Shown here piece by piece: positions 44,601 to 56,283 of a stretch of 64,000 nt of DNA. Position numbers and translations under genes: made by a program. The stretch lies in assembly GCA_009809945.1 (NCBI GenBank), contig WTPW01002648.1, forward strand, positions 2,426 through 66,425. The letters run 5' to 3'. Numbering within the stretch: position 1 is the stretch's first letter; every line of letters starts with the position of its first letter. The notes under the pieces were generated by a model. The model was not told where the DNA came from. It ran no database searches and saw only the letters and a list, made by a program, of their open reading frames with translations. Source of the DNA: Gigaspora margarita (lineage: Eukaryota; Glomeromycota; Glomeromycetes; Diversisporales; Gigasporaceae).

Positions 44601-45720
44601 AACTATATATATTCTACTAGCAAGACCTATTTCTGCAGATTATTGATAATATTTGAGTAGCTTATGTTTATTCAACATTATATGTTCTACTAGCATTCAA
44701 CATCTATACAGATTTTTAATGATAAATTAATGCCTTAGTTCGTCCATTTCAACACCAATTCCAATATGATAACAATGTTCAACTAACATTATTTCATCCT
44801 TATATTAGCAGATTTTTAATAATAAATGAATACCTTATGTTTATGTTTGCAATACCAATTCCTTTTGTGTTCCAGCAGTGTCCCATTTCTTCAAATTTTT
44901 GATTGTATATAAAATACTGTATTTATTTTTTTAAATCTGATTCTATAATAATTTTTTTTTTTTTTTTTTTTTTTTAAATATTAACAACCTTAGTGCTATC
45001 TTTATTAAATCCTTAAATTTGAATACAAGTATACAAACAACGACCTAAATACTATGGGTAGACTATCAACCCGGCTACTTCATTAAGCGTCCAGGTAGGG
45101 TTGTCTCACCGAAACACTTCATCTTCCAGCAAGCCCCACCGGTTATTGACCCAGACAATTACCTGTTGGTATGATTCGCAGTTTGAACGCACCGCCACAT
45201 GTTCTTGAAGTATCTTTTTAGACTTCGGCCTCTCAGTACATCATGTGACTTCATTTATTCAAATCGTGGTTTTAGCCCAAGAACGACTCCAGAGGTTTTG
45301 AGCCCGACTTCTCACAGCGCCCTCCACCGAGAACTGTCAATTGACGTTGTATAAACGAGGGTACAACTAGCCACACGAGCACTTTTGGTGCCTAATTTGC
45401 GTGGTCCACCCGAAGGTTTCACACTAGCTGCAATACCTGCAACCCGCTATAGGTGTTGTCTATTCAAAACCCTCTGATCTATACCATATTTCCTGATATG
45501 GTAAAACCCGCAAACATAGAATTACGATTTCGCCGCCACTAGAAATTGAACTGGCAACCTTCCGATTTACATTCTTGGAGCATAACCACTATACTATCGA
45601 CCCGGAGGACGATTTTATAATAATTACATTGCCCAACTTTAAATATTCCTTTAACATTACCAATATTAGCAATTTTAGTAATAAATAAATGCTTTATGCT
45701 TATATTTTTCAACTACTACC
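44600..45720. repeat. Diverged tandem repeat of about 95 bp, split by a SINE
   Basis: Units share AGCAGATTTTTAATRATAAA, then TGAATRCCTTATGTTTATG and CAACACCAATTCC. About three diverged units precede the SINE at 44954-45610 and one follows it at about 45625-45720. Non-coding. Confidence 0.55.
44954..45610 (-). mobile_element. tRNA-derived SINE (copy 2)
   Basis: The 657-bp SINE is on the minus strand. Its tRNA-like head ends at 45610, with an A-box-like TAGTATAGTGGTTATG and a B-box-like AGTTCAATTTC. Poly-A is seen as the T run at 44951-44975. A 15-bp duplication with one mismatch (GATTCTATAATAATT at 44939-44953, GATTTTATAATAATT at 45611-45625) flanks it. The body shares long blocks with copy 1, for example GTTCTTGAAGTATCTTTT. 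The 3' tail contains TTTAATAAAGATAGCACTAA. It is more diverged and longer than copy 1. Confidence 0.85.
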
Positions 45721-45877
45721 CTATGTTTACATTGTATCTTGATCTAATTTTCAAATCTGATACTTATCGATTTTATAATCATGTTCTCAAAAAGTACTTT
45801 AAAAGTATAAATAAGATTCCTAAACAATTGACTTGCACTGGTCCAATTAGTTGAATTTCAGGCCATGATATTTATTA

Positions 45878-46045
45878 TATCATACATTTTATAAAAAAAT
45901 TAACTGAACAAATATTTTGCCAATTTGATTTTGGCATATTATTTATAGAGATAATCTAATTTAGACTATCTCTGTAAATAATAAACCTTAGATTATACCA
46001 AAATCAAATTAACAGAATATTTTTTAACTATTTTTTTCATAAGGT
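45878..46045. repeat. 168-bp foldback element
   Basis: The arms mirror: ATATTTTGCCAATTTGATTT and ATTATTTATAGAGATAATCT on the left against AGACTATCTCTGTAAATAAT and AAATCAAATTAACAGAATAT on the right. Non-coding MITE-like sequence. Confidence 0.65.
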
Positions 46046-46791
46046 GTTTCAGGAATAATGAAAATAAAATTTAGTCTGAACAATTGATTTAAATCAACCA
46101 ATTATATGGAAGTCTATTATAAACTCTGAAGTATTACATAGTGCTTAGCACTAGGGATGGAAATGGGCCGGGTCGGGCCGGGCCTGTTTGGGCCCAATAC
46201 AGACCCAAAAAATATTTTGTAAGCCCAAGCCCGGCCCACTAAAAAAAAAAAGCCCGAACTTATGGGCCGGGCCGGGTTTATTTTAAATTAAACCNNGCCC
46301 AAACTCAGCCNGTTATATGCTATGATATTGGATCGATAACGAACTGGCCAATAAAAACCACGCTTTGATATCACATGAGTATAAACTTTCGCTATATACG
46401 ATGAAATTTATCATTTATTATTATTATTATTTAGGTCAACAAAATAAATTTGATATAATTTTCAAAACTTATATTAGAGAATTTTACTCTTCTATTAAAA
46501 TTTATTAGTAAGAACTAGAAAATTAATATTTCGTTATTCTAAGTATTTCAATATACATAAAACTAGCATATTAATAAGCCTAACATTTAGCGTATTACCT
46601 GCTAATTACATCCCTAATTAATATAACTTGGATGTAAACTTTAAATCAAATTAATTTCATTTTTTTTTTTTTTTTTTTTTTTTTTATACTTATCATTTAA
46701 CAAAACCCGAATTCGGCTTTTGTTGACTATATAAAAAATTTTTTACTTGAAGAACAAAATAGTTAAGTACACAGCTAAATTATTAGAATTA

Positions 46792-46893
46792 AGGCTCTGC
46801 AAATGCTAGCACGTGTCCTATTAAAACATGTACCAAGACGGGCATGGCACTATATTTTAATAGTGTGTGTGCCAGAACTTGCAAAGCCCTAGA
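46792..46893. repeat. About 100-bp inverted-repeat insertion in the hAT element
   Basis: AGGCTCTGCAAATGCTAGCA and CTATTAAAA are mirrored by TTTTAATAGTGTGTGTGCCA and GAACTTGCAAAGCCCT. It lies downstream of the transposase stop codon. No target duplication was found. Confidence 0.55.
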
Positions 46894-46972
46894 TAAAACT
46901 GGTATTAGTTCATTCGTTTTTGAATCTTTTATTAAAAAAGTAATCATTTTAAATATGATTTATTACCCAGCC

Positions 46973-49419
46973 TCATTCTTCGGCATATTTCATCCAGTCT
47001 TGACCACATACTAACATTTCAACGCTTTCCGGAGTAAGATTAGCTCGGTAATCATCGACAATTCTTCCTGCAATACTGAATATCTAGTAATAAAATAATA
47101 TAAATGGGGTTGTTACTATTAAAATCAATGCATTAAATTTTTTAATATAATTAATAAATCGATATTAATTTTAATTAAAATATTATTTACAGATTCGGAT
47201 GCTACAGACGTTATAGGAATGGCAAGAATATCTCTTGCCATTGCTGCTACTGAAGGATATCTTAATTCATTCTCTTTCCACCAATCTAAAACATCAAATA
47301 ACTCAGTGGAAGAGCGGGGGACCAGTGGATCAGTAAAATATTGTTCAAGTTCATCCATTTTATTCATGGCACTAGATTGGCTATTTGCAAGGAAACGGTC
47401 AAAGTCTTTCAATAAGTCGTCATCTTGAGAAATAGTTGTAGAAAAATCATAATTATCAAAAGCAGCTGTATTTCGCATGTACGTTGACTTATAGATTTCC
47501 GTAGCTCTATACAATAATATATAATTATCCAATTAATAAAAAACAGTAAATATTTTAAAAATAAAAATATCTTACTTCATTTTAATAGAGATTAGTTTTT
47601 CTTCGGCCTCAGAACATGATAATTGCATTTTTTCTTTATATATATGGGTTAGTAATGACAACTTATATCGCGGATCCATCATTGACGCAATACAATGCAT
47701 ATCTTCTACTTTTTCCCAGTATTTTTTGAATTTAGATTGCATTGGAACGACCATTTGACTGATAAAAGAATTAACATTAGTAATATTTCGTTCAAGATGT
47801 GTTTTAATTTTGATCAAATGAGGAAGAAAAATATTTGAGGTTGAGTATGTTGTTCCTGATATAATATTTGTAACTATTAAATTAAATATAAATAAGCCTT
47901 TAGTAATATTAAAATTGATATCATATGATATACAACTAGTGAGTGAAAAAATAAAAATAAAGAGAAAAAAAAGATTTTACTATTACCATCATAGAATGGC
48001 TTTAGAAAATCACAAATAACTTTAGCATTTCTCCAATCTTCATCGGAGGGCATAATCTGTTCAAAATTACTATCCCGTAATGCAAGATGTCCAAATACAT
48101 TTTTGTACAAAATAGTAGATACGAGCATCAAATAGACCGAATTCCAGCGAGTCGGTACATCAAGAACTGGACGTTGTCTTGATACAAGCTCAACACAACA
48201 CCCTACTATAGCATCTTCGAAGTTTTGTTGGCGAGCTTGTGAGCTATGAATCCATTTTGAACATTCTCGAACTTTACTTACTATATGTTTAACCATTTTT
48301 AGACCATCACTAACTATAAGATTTAGTATGTGGGCACAGCAGCGTTGATGTAACAAACTTCCATCGGCAACGAGCATGTTTTGTTCATCGAGCATATATT
48401 TTAAATTTTTTAATGCAGCATCATTGCTCGTTGCATTATCTACAGTAACTGCTAATATTTTTGATGCGACATTCCATTCATTAAAACATTCAAAGAGCGT
48501 CTCACTAATAACAATTCCTGTATGAGGTGAAGGAACTACTCTAAACGCTAAAACTAGCTTTTGAAGTTTCCAATCCTTGTCGATAAAATGGCATGTAACG
48601 ACTAAATACCCAAGGTTCTGATTAGACGTCCACATATCACTCGTATAACTTAGGTTACCAGGCGCCTCTTGAATCAATATACGTGCTTTTATTTTTAATT
48701 CTTCAACAATATTATCACAGTCTTTACGCACTGTTTTCCTACCTAACAACTTAAATTCAGGTCGTAAATTACTAACAAATTTTACAAACCCTTCATCCTC
48801 TACCATGCTAAATGAATATGAATGTCTAACGACCATTTTTGCCATGTCTTGCCGACTTATTTCCTGAGAGAATTTATATGTAGAAATGCCTGATGTGGAT
48901 ACTTGCAAAAGTTGTGATCTATTAGGTTTCAAATATTTTTGACATTTGGTATTTTTCATATGACGAATTAAAGAACTTGTTCCCGTATCATTATCGTGTT
49001 TTAATTCACCTTTACAGTGTGTACACTGAACATAATTTGCTAACGAATTATATAATAAAGTATAAGTATCAACTGGTTTATATAATTAATAATTAACATA
49101 AAGTAGAGATTTTTACGTTTTGTAGGATGTCGAGTAAAATGGTTTTCTTTAAAAACCCACGACTCTGATTTGCTTCGCTTACGTTTGTTATTAATGCCAG
49201 TTACTTCAGAAACTTCATTAACAGATACCCCGACACTTTCATTAGTTGTAGTGATTTCAATACTTTCATTAGCAGCGGCTATTTCAGGACTTTCATTATA
49301 GCTAATATATGAACGGATGCTTTGTGTTTCTACTTAAACAAATTTTATTTCTAGTAAGTATAATTAAAAAAAAATGTATGTTATTGTAAATTTTAAATAT
49401 ATATACCAGAATCCATCAT
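46973..49419 (-). CDS. hAT transposase (BED finger plus hATC), six exons
   Basis: It encodes the cut-and-paste transposase of the element at 46152-50154. Predicted exons are 49407-49419, 49117-49332, 47987-49039, 47576-47873, 47191-47506 and 46973-47083. All junctions are GT-AG and in phase, giving 668 residues with no stop. A basic NNKRKRSKS stretch precedes a BED zinc finger (residues about 62-109; ligands C82, C85, H103, C109). The RNase-H-like core shows D211 (SYTSDMWTS) and D277 (LAVTVDNATSND), and the CAHILNL segment of RICESLEEPER/Ac-type proteins (H313). The C-terminus is an hATC dimerisation domain (WWKENELRYPSVAAMARD..ASES-IFSIAGR). Exon 1 is only 13 bases. I infer that it is functional; expression is untested. 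Confidence 0.88.
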
Positions 49420-50176
49420 ATTATAATAGTTCGATATTCAAATGACGACCTAAAATAAAAACCCAGTCTTAAATTATTTTCTTAAAGGTACATATATTTA
49501 CTCTGTTATTCTATGTTTGTTCTATCTAGCTCACCTTATTTTATTTTTTTTTTTTCGTACGTATATATGTACGTTCCTTACACTCTCTTAATTTCTGCTC
49601 CAAATTTTTTTTATTTTCCTCTGATAATTGTAATTTATTAGCTACACTCTCGCACTTGGATTGGCTTCTGTAAGTTTTAAATGACGCTTATATATATCTT
49701 ACATATCGATAGACTTATAAGTGCATATAGATACATTATCAATCTTGATTTCACTGATTTATATTAGACACGCTATAAACTTGTGATGCACTACTATAAT
49801 TAGTAATCTGATAGAGAATTACCGGATGTAAGTGACAACTAACTACGTACGTACGTCTACATTACGTTACATTACATTACGTATATAGTCATTTTCAATT
49901 ACCAGTAATATAAATCACATGGCTATATTAGTTAACCAATAAAATCAACTAAAAACACGTGACAATAAAAATCAAAATTACTAACCGGGCTGTTTGGGCT
50001 TTTTTACTAGGCCCAAACCCGGCCCAATTATTTTAATGGGCCTGGCCCAAGCCTGGCCCAAACAATATCGGGCTTAAAATATATGCCCATACTTGGCCCA
50101 AGCCCGGCCCGGCCCACATATTTCCGGGTTAAGCCCGGCCCATTTCCAACCCTACTTAGCACATAGTACTCTGGGT

Positions 50177-51277
50177 CAGTGATAGTAAATGATCTGAAAT
50201 GACCCAAATGACTCAAATGACAAATGACTAGTCATTGGGTCATTTTGAGGCTCAAATGACCTAGAAGGTCATTTAACATATTTTAGTTAATATTCTAATG
50301 CTCTTTGGCCAATTAGAATTGGCCGCCAAACAAAATTAAAACATAATCAATAATTGTAGCTATAAGTCAATTAATATTTATGTTTTAAAGTAAAGTTGTT
50401 TGAAATAATAAGTGCATATTTCGAACACCTTACTTAAGACATAAATATTAATTAACTTAGTAAATTTTGGGACTTTAATATATAGCTAAGATTATCGATA
50501 AGAAAAGTAATAAAGTTTGATAACTTTTTATACGAGCAATTCAATCAATAATATGCCAATGACCTAAATGAACTTAATAACCAAAATGATCTTGTTATGA
50601 TTTAATAGCTTGGAAGCATTTAAATTTCGATCAAATGATCGAGTTATTTACCATTCCTAGATTGGACTGGATATAAACTTTTGGCCCGAGTTTATAAATA
50701 CCTAGCCCAACCCAGCTTACTTCAAAACCTATACGCAGTGTTGTCACGGGACAGCTTTGGACAATGACTTGGACAATTTTGGACAATTTTAAACAATTAA
50801 ATAAAGTAAAATAACTTAAAATTTTATTAAGGTAACCTATTTTAATTTTAACTGGAATGTGTTCAGCACCTAAAAAAATATATAGTTATATATTTTTTAG
50901 ATAGATTTATTAATTATTAAAACCTGGACAAGCTTTGGACAATCTTGGACGTTTGGACAATTTTGGACGTGGACAAGCCAAAAAAGGCCGTAAACTGCCA
51001 AAACGTACAACACTACCTATACGTATGAATTATCGTTATGTAGTTAAAGTTTCTATGTAAAAATATTAGATATGGGATACAAACTCTATATGCATGATGG
51101 CCCAATGACTAAATGACCCTCAAATAACCTCAGTCATTTTTAAATGACCATGGTTATTTGGTCACGAGTCATTTCTAAATGACCCAAACTTGAGATGACC
51201 GCTAATGACCGGTCATTTAAGGGTCATTTGAGGTTATTTGAAAAATTTGCAAATGACCAGATCATTTACTATCACTG
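50177..51277. mobile_element. Non-autonomous hAT element with AAATGACC repeats
   Basis: Terminal repeats CAGTGATAGTAAATGATCTG and its inverse are flanked by an imperfect 8-bp duplication (CTCTGGGT at 50169-50176, TTCCGGGT at 51278-51285). Both subterminal regions contain many AAATGACC / GGTCATTT copies. No transposase. The MITE at 50736-51015 is nested in it. Its left end lies 14 bases beyond the duplication of the complete hAT. Confidence 0.82.
50736..51015. mobile_element. hAT-type MITE with CAGTGTTG ends
   Basis: The 280-bp unit, CAGTGTTGTCAC.. to ..GTACAACACTA, is flanked by a perfect 8-bp duplication CCTATACG (50728-50735 and 51016-51023). TTGGACAA blocks repeat in both arms. It is the same family as the MITE at 34693-34964. 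Confidence 0.85.
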
Positions 51278-51419
51278 TTCCGGGTTATATTCAGGGTTAT
51301 ACTTCGGGTTATGCTTTGAAGTATGCACTGATTTATACTTCAGCATGATGTGGTATTAAGAGATACTCTGCCAGAGTATGCGCCACACCACTCTAGAGCA
51401 CTCCATTAACATCCCTAGG

Positions 51420-51955
51420 TTAAAGTTAAAAAAAAATTTTTTTAAAAGAAACCCAATTTTTTTCTAACTTTAACCCCATTTTTCACTTATTAAAAGGTCT
51501 GAGAAACCGCATTTTGATTTTAATATAAGTAGAATTACATGCTGAACAAGTTTACTTAGAAGCCCAAAGCAGGTTAGCTTGACAAAAAAAGGGGTTTTAT
51601 ATTGCCAAATGAAAATTTTCAACTTTAACATATAGCCAACCTATTTTTCTTACAAGGTAACCTATGTTTTGCTACTAAGTAAAGTTGTTCAGAGCATAAT
51701 TTTACACATAACTGCAAATTTAAAAATTTGTAAATATTAGTTTTTGACAGAGTTATATTTTGAAAAAGTGCAAAATTGGCAAAATTTTAATATGGTTTTT
51801 AAGCTCAAAATTTTCTTCTTTTCTTGTTCTATATACCCGCAAAATTTAATTTTAAGTTATGATATTTAGTTAAGCCAAGAAGGATCTTCAGCTCAAAGTT
51901 TATAGTAATTCATATGTTTTTTTTTTATAATTTTTATTATAAACTTATTTTAAAC
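51420..51955. repeat. Arm of the 23181-24080 foldback family
   Basis: It matches the right arm of that palindrome in order: ACTTTAACCCCATTTTTCAC, TGCTGAACAAGTTTACTTAG, TTCTTACAAGGTAACCT, AGTAAAGTTGTTCAGAGCAT and AGCTCAAAGTTTATAGTAAT. The mirror arm is reduced to a short A/T hairpin at the start. Confidence 0.6.
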
Positions 51956-52279
51956 TTATTTTAAGGGGACATCCTATGACTGTTAATACTTCACAAAAAT
52001 AGCAAATTACAGAAAAAAAATAAACCATAAATCTGAAAGAACAACATTGAATTTACTATTTTTACGGTTTATATTTTTAATATCACTTAAATTAAAAAAC
52101 AAGGTGCTATTTGAATTTATATGAAGTTTCTTTGATGACTAAATGACATGAACCATAGTTATTGCACACGAAGTATAAAATAACTGCTGTATTTTATGGA
52201 CAATGATGATTGGTCGGTAACTCATCCGGCACGGCTGGGTTACAGTCACAATTTTATCATATAGAAAATACCATGAAGT
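51956..52279. promoter_or_regulatory. Upstream region of the AN1 gene
   Basis: This is the boundary between the transposon-rich part and the gene island. It holds an inverted CCAAT box (ATTGG, 52209-52213) about 70 bases before the first usable ATG, and a GC-richer patch (CATCCGGCACGGCTGGG). No repeat end is recognised after about 51955. Confidence 0.4.
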
Positions 52280-53219
52280 ATGTTACACAAAAAATTATGG
52301 GACATTTCCTCTGATCGTTATCTTAACAGCTTAAAATGTCTTTCAATGGAACAGGGTGAAATAAAAGCTTTGGAGGAAAATATCCAACTAAACGATCAAG
52401 TGGATGCTAATTCAAACGACGACGGGGAAACAAATTATAATGAGTCGCAAAATGTTGAACTACAAGGGAACATGACAACCAATGTAAAATCTAAAAAGAA
52501 GAAAAAAAAGAAAAAAAAGTCCAATAGTTCGAAAGAAACGAAAGAAGCGATTGAGATTACTGAAAATGATATTAAAGACAAAGTGGTTAATAACTTCGCT
52601 GAGAAAAATACCGTAATAGGTACAAATGCCAAAGTTGAAAAGTCAAAGAAGGATCAAAAGCTTAATAAAAATAGTGACGATTTGGACGAAATTATTTCGC
52701 ATATTATGGGGTATATATTTTTAACATAATTAATAATTAATTTTTTTTTATTTAATTTAATTTCATTTTGGCCACTAATTCTTTTCGTATGATTCAAAAT
52801 AGCGACGACAAACCAGTTTCGAATTCGTGTTCTGTTCCAAAATGTAAACAAAATTTGTCGATATTGAGCCACACTTGTCAATACTGTAATATGAAATATT
52901 GTATAACGCATAGGTGAATCTAATTAATTTTATAATTTATTCTGTCTATTGTTTTACTAAATCATGAGATTAATTATTAATATGAATAAATTTTATAAGA
53001 CATCCTGAGTCCCATTCTCCAAAATGTGCTGAAAAAGTAAAAAATAGTTCAAAGTCTGAATATAAACAAGAATCAATGCGTTTTATCACTCAGGAGAGAA
53101 GGGATCCTGGATCAACAAATGCAAAAAAGTTTAATGCTGAAAAAAGTAAAGAAGACTTGAAAAAAATATATAAAGAGAAACTAGAACATATTAAGCGTGA
53201 GGAAAGGGGAAAGAAATAA
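52280..53219 (+). CDS. AN1-type zinc-finger protein
   Basis: Three exons (52280-52710, 52803-52913, 53000-53219) join in phase to 253 residues. The N-terminal half is charged and low-complexity, with a poly-Lys run (KSKKKKKKKKKSNSSKE). Exons 2 and 3 encode a single AN1 zinc finger: CSVPKCK, then CQYCNMKYCITHRHPESHSP, then C. The spacing C-x4-C..C-x2-C-x4-C-x2-H-x5-H-x3-C fits the family and most resembles the AN1 domain at the C-terminus of SMUBP-2-type proteins. A Lys/Glu-rich helix (KEDLKKIYKEKLEHIKREE) closes the protein. AN1 domains often link to ubiquitin or stress functions; the exact role is not known. The start could instead be the second Met (52346). Confidence 0.82.
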
Positions 53220-53545
53220 TTCTTTTTCTGGTGTTTCAGAAATAAATATTGTTGAATTTTTTTTAAAAAAAGAATTTCTATAAATTTTAAAGTTTATAAA
53301 AATATATATACAGTATATATTTATATATAGCTTCATAGTTTTTCGAACTACCGGCTCTATCAGCTATAATTATATATAAAGATCCACCAATCATATTTGC
53401 CATGTTGTAATATCATGTGTAAGATTATCTGTTATCTATTATTATAAAAATAGGCAAATGATACTCATAAATTTTTAATAATAATAAACTTTCGAAGCCA
53501 CGTAGATGCATAAATATAAAGCCACTTCTAAAAAATTTAGGGACT

Positions 53546-55827
53546 ATGAGCTTCTTTTTACAAACTGACAATATGACTGTTTCTGAGCATGAAAAAGGCG
53601 AGGTTGAAATTGGCATAATAGGGTTGGGAGAAATGGGTTTAATGTATGCTAAAAGAATAGTAAAGGCCGGGTGGAAAAGGTACACGTATTTTACAACCTG
53701 TGTTAACAAGTTTTGTCATATTTAATAATGTCGTTTAATACTTTTCTATCATTTTTTATCTTTTGAAGAGTGAATGTATGCGACCGGCCCTCACATTATG
53801 AACAGTTAAAAGTACAATTAAAAGGTTAATAATAAATTATATATATGTCTGATGATATTTGATTGATGATATTTGATTATTAATAACATTTAATAAAAAA
53901 AATTTTAGGTAGTGGCTTGAATGTTCTTCGCGATGGACATGCTGTATCAAGAAAGAGTGATTTTATCATTTACTCTGTCGAAGCTGAGAATATTGATAAA
54001 GTGGTAGCTGAATATGGTCCTTGTAGGTTAATTATTAAAATTAGATCTTATATTTTATATCACATATTTATTTTCATTTCAATTATAAAATTAGCTACCA
54101 AAGTTGGTTCTATAGTAGCTGGTCAGGTGTGTGAATATCAATTTATATATATATAGATTATATGTTTATGATTATCTTTTTCTGACTTTGTTCTTTATTT
54201 GAATAGACATCAGTTAAAGAACCTGAAATTCGTGCTTTCGAAAAACATCTTCCCGAAGATGTTTACATCGTTTCGTGTCATTCACTTCACGGACCTACTG
54301 TAGATCCTGAAGGGCAACCATTGGTAATTTATGATCGCCCAATAAATCACGTGAAAGAGTTATAATTTAAAATCTTTGATAAAAACTTTATTAGGTTATG
54401 ATTCAACATCGCGCTACAAAAGCGAAATTCGAACTTGCGCTTCATATATTCTCATGTTTGAAATCTAAATTTGTGGTATTATCTTATGAAGAGCATGATC
54501 GTATCATGGCCGATACTCAAGCTGTGACTCACGTGGCCTTTTTAAGGTAGGCGAATTGAATTTTTGATATACACTTTAAAAGTATTTATTTATTTATTTA
54601 TAAAATTTTCTTTAAAGTATGGGAACTGCTTGGAAGACCCAAAAACAATTCCCGGTATGATATTATATAAGGTTTCATAAATACAAATACATACCTTTCT
54701 CGGGAAAATTTAATCTCATTTTTCTTATACTAGTGGGAAACACCGCAGTACGTTGGTGGGATAGAAAATGTTAAAGTTCATATGGCATTACGCATATACT
54801 CGAACAAATGGCACGTCTACGCCGGTAAGCATTTCAAAATCCGATGATAATCTACAATGATAGATTATTAATGTTCATCTTTATAATGATTAATAGGAAT
54901 CGCTCTTATGAATCCAACTGCAAAAATACAAATTAAACAATACTCACAATCAGTATCTGATCTATTTAAGTTGATGATTCAAGAAAAAGAAGAGGAGTTC
55001 ACTGCTCGCGTGAAGACTGTATATATTTATATAATAAATATTATTTGGTTTTTTTTTTTTATTCATAATTTCGGTTTTATAAATGATTTATTTGTAAATT
55101 AGGCGGGTGAATTCGTCTTTGGTAAAACTAGAAATTCTTCTCGCAAACCGATATTATTGTCCGATTCTATTTTAGATCGATTCTCTTTATCAAGTGTACC
55201 TAAAGATAAAAGAAAACCAAATTCTCATTTATCATTATTAGCAATGGTAAGTATGAAATACTTTTGATCTGTATTAATTATTGATAATACTATTTTTGAC
55301 ATTTATCCTTTTAAAGGTTGATTGTTGGTACTCTCTTAAAATTAATCCATATGAACATTTGATGTGTCAGACTCCACTCTTTAGACTTTGGATGTATGTG
55401 CTTTTTATTTTTATATATATATATATATATATAATTTTATTAATTAATATTAATATTTTTAGGGGTATCACGGAATATTTATTCTGCAATCTAGATATGC
55501 TAGATGAGGCAATTCATTCAGCATTATATAGTAAAGATATTCGAGCCGATGATATGGAATTTTATAGTGCAACTAAAGGTTGGGCTGAATGTGTTGATAT
55601 TGGTAATACGGTGACATATCAAAGAAGGTTCGAGGATACTGCAAAATTTTTTGAACCTAGGTAAAATAAATTAATTATTTCATTATTTCATTATTTCATT
55701 TCTATACGCTTGGTAATTTACTGATTTTTTATATAACACTCATTATTAACTCATTACTAGATTTGAAGAATGTAATAAGATAGGAAGGGAGATGATAAGA
55801 ACCATTGTAACTAAGACAAATAAATAG
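53546..55827 (+). CDS. TYR1: Prephenate dehydrogenase (NADP+)
   Basis: It converts prephenate to 4-hydroxyphenylpyruvate in cytosolic tyrosine biosynthesis. Thirteen exons join in phase: 53546-53679, 53769-53824, 53909-54022, 54095-54126, 54207-54323, 54395-54546, 54618-54654, 54734-54824, 54897-55018, 55103-55246, 55317-55393, 55463-55660, 55761-55827. The product is 446 residues, close to yeast Tyr1. A Rossmann NAD(P) motif (IGIIGLGEMG) lies near residues 22-31. It is followed by NVCDRPSHYEQL, the signature GPSTKVGSIVAGQTSVK, HSLHGPTVDPEGQPLVMIQHR, and the helical C-terminal dimer domain (LMNPTAKIQIKQYSQSVSDL). A second in-frame Met (MTVSEHEKG) could be the start. It lies in tandem with the AN1 gene, 326 bp downstream. 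Confidence 0.93.
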
Positions 55828-56283
55828 AATTTCATTTTTTTATTTGGATTGGCTATGTAAATATTTATTCAAATGGGCATTGGTACAAGTAACTAGTTAT
55901 AGGGCTGAAAAAGAATCTTTACTAGAACTTATATCGAGAGAATACACTGTATATACTTTGTTTATCGTGTTGAGGTTTAATAATACCGTAATTTAAAATT
56001 CTTTATTATTAGAATCTTCACTAGATAGAATTCACTACAATGAGGGGCCATGTTATTTAATTGGTCATTTCAATAAATTTATTTTTTTTTTTACGCTCCT
56101 TATCTATCTGACTGTCTGTCTGTCTGTCATGTCGATACAAATGTTTATTAACAAGAAATGCATAGATATATAGAGGTGCTGTTATCCCAACGATCCTTCC
56201 AACATAATTAACATAATTGCAGCTTTTAAATATGATCCTTTGAGATATCTTATATAGAATTACTAAATATTACCTATTATCTT
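55828..56283. other. Intergenic region between TYR1 and uS9m 3' ends
   Basis: This is the convergent gene interval. It holds a short CTGTCTGTCTGTCTGTC microsatellite (about 56107-56127) and AT-rich sequence. No RNA gene or element is seen. Confidence 0.5.

Larger units (their letters stand above)
46152..50154 (-). mobile_element. Complete hAT DNA transposon
   Basis: The 4,003-bp element has terminal inverted repeats TAGGGWTGGAAATGGGCCGG and a perfect 8-bp duplication CTTAGCAC (46144-46151 and 50155-50162). Both subterminal regions are packed with GGGCCGGGCC / GGCCCAAGCCCGGCCC blocks. It carries an apparently intact intron-containing transposase (46973-49419, minus). A 100-bp inverted-repeat insertion lies at 46792-46893, outside the coding exons. 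A few ambiguous bases occur near 46294-46312. Perfect duplication plus an unbroken frame suggests a young, possibly autonomous copy. Confidence 0.92.

Noticed and set aside
47219-47428. Plus-strand frame within the hAT element
   Set aside because: Antisense shadow of transposase exon 5.
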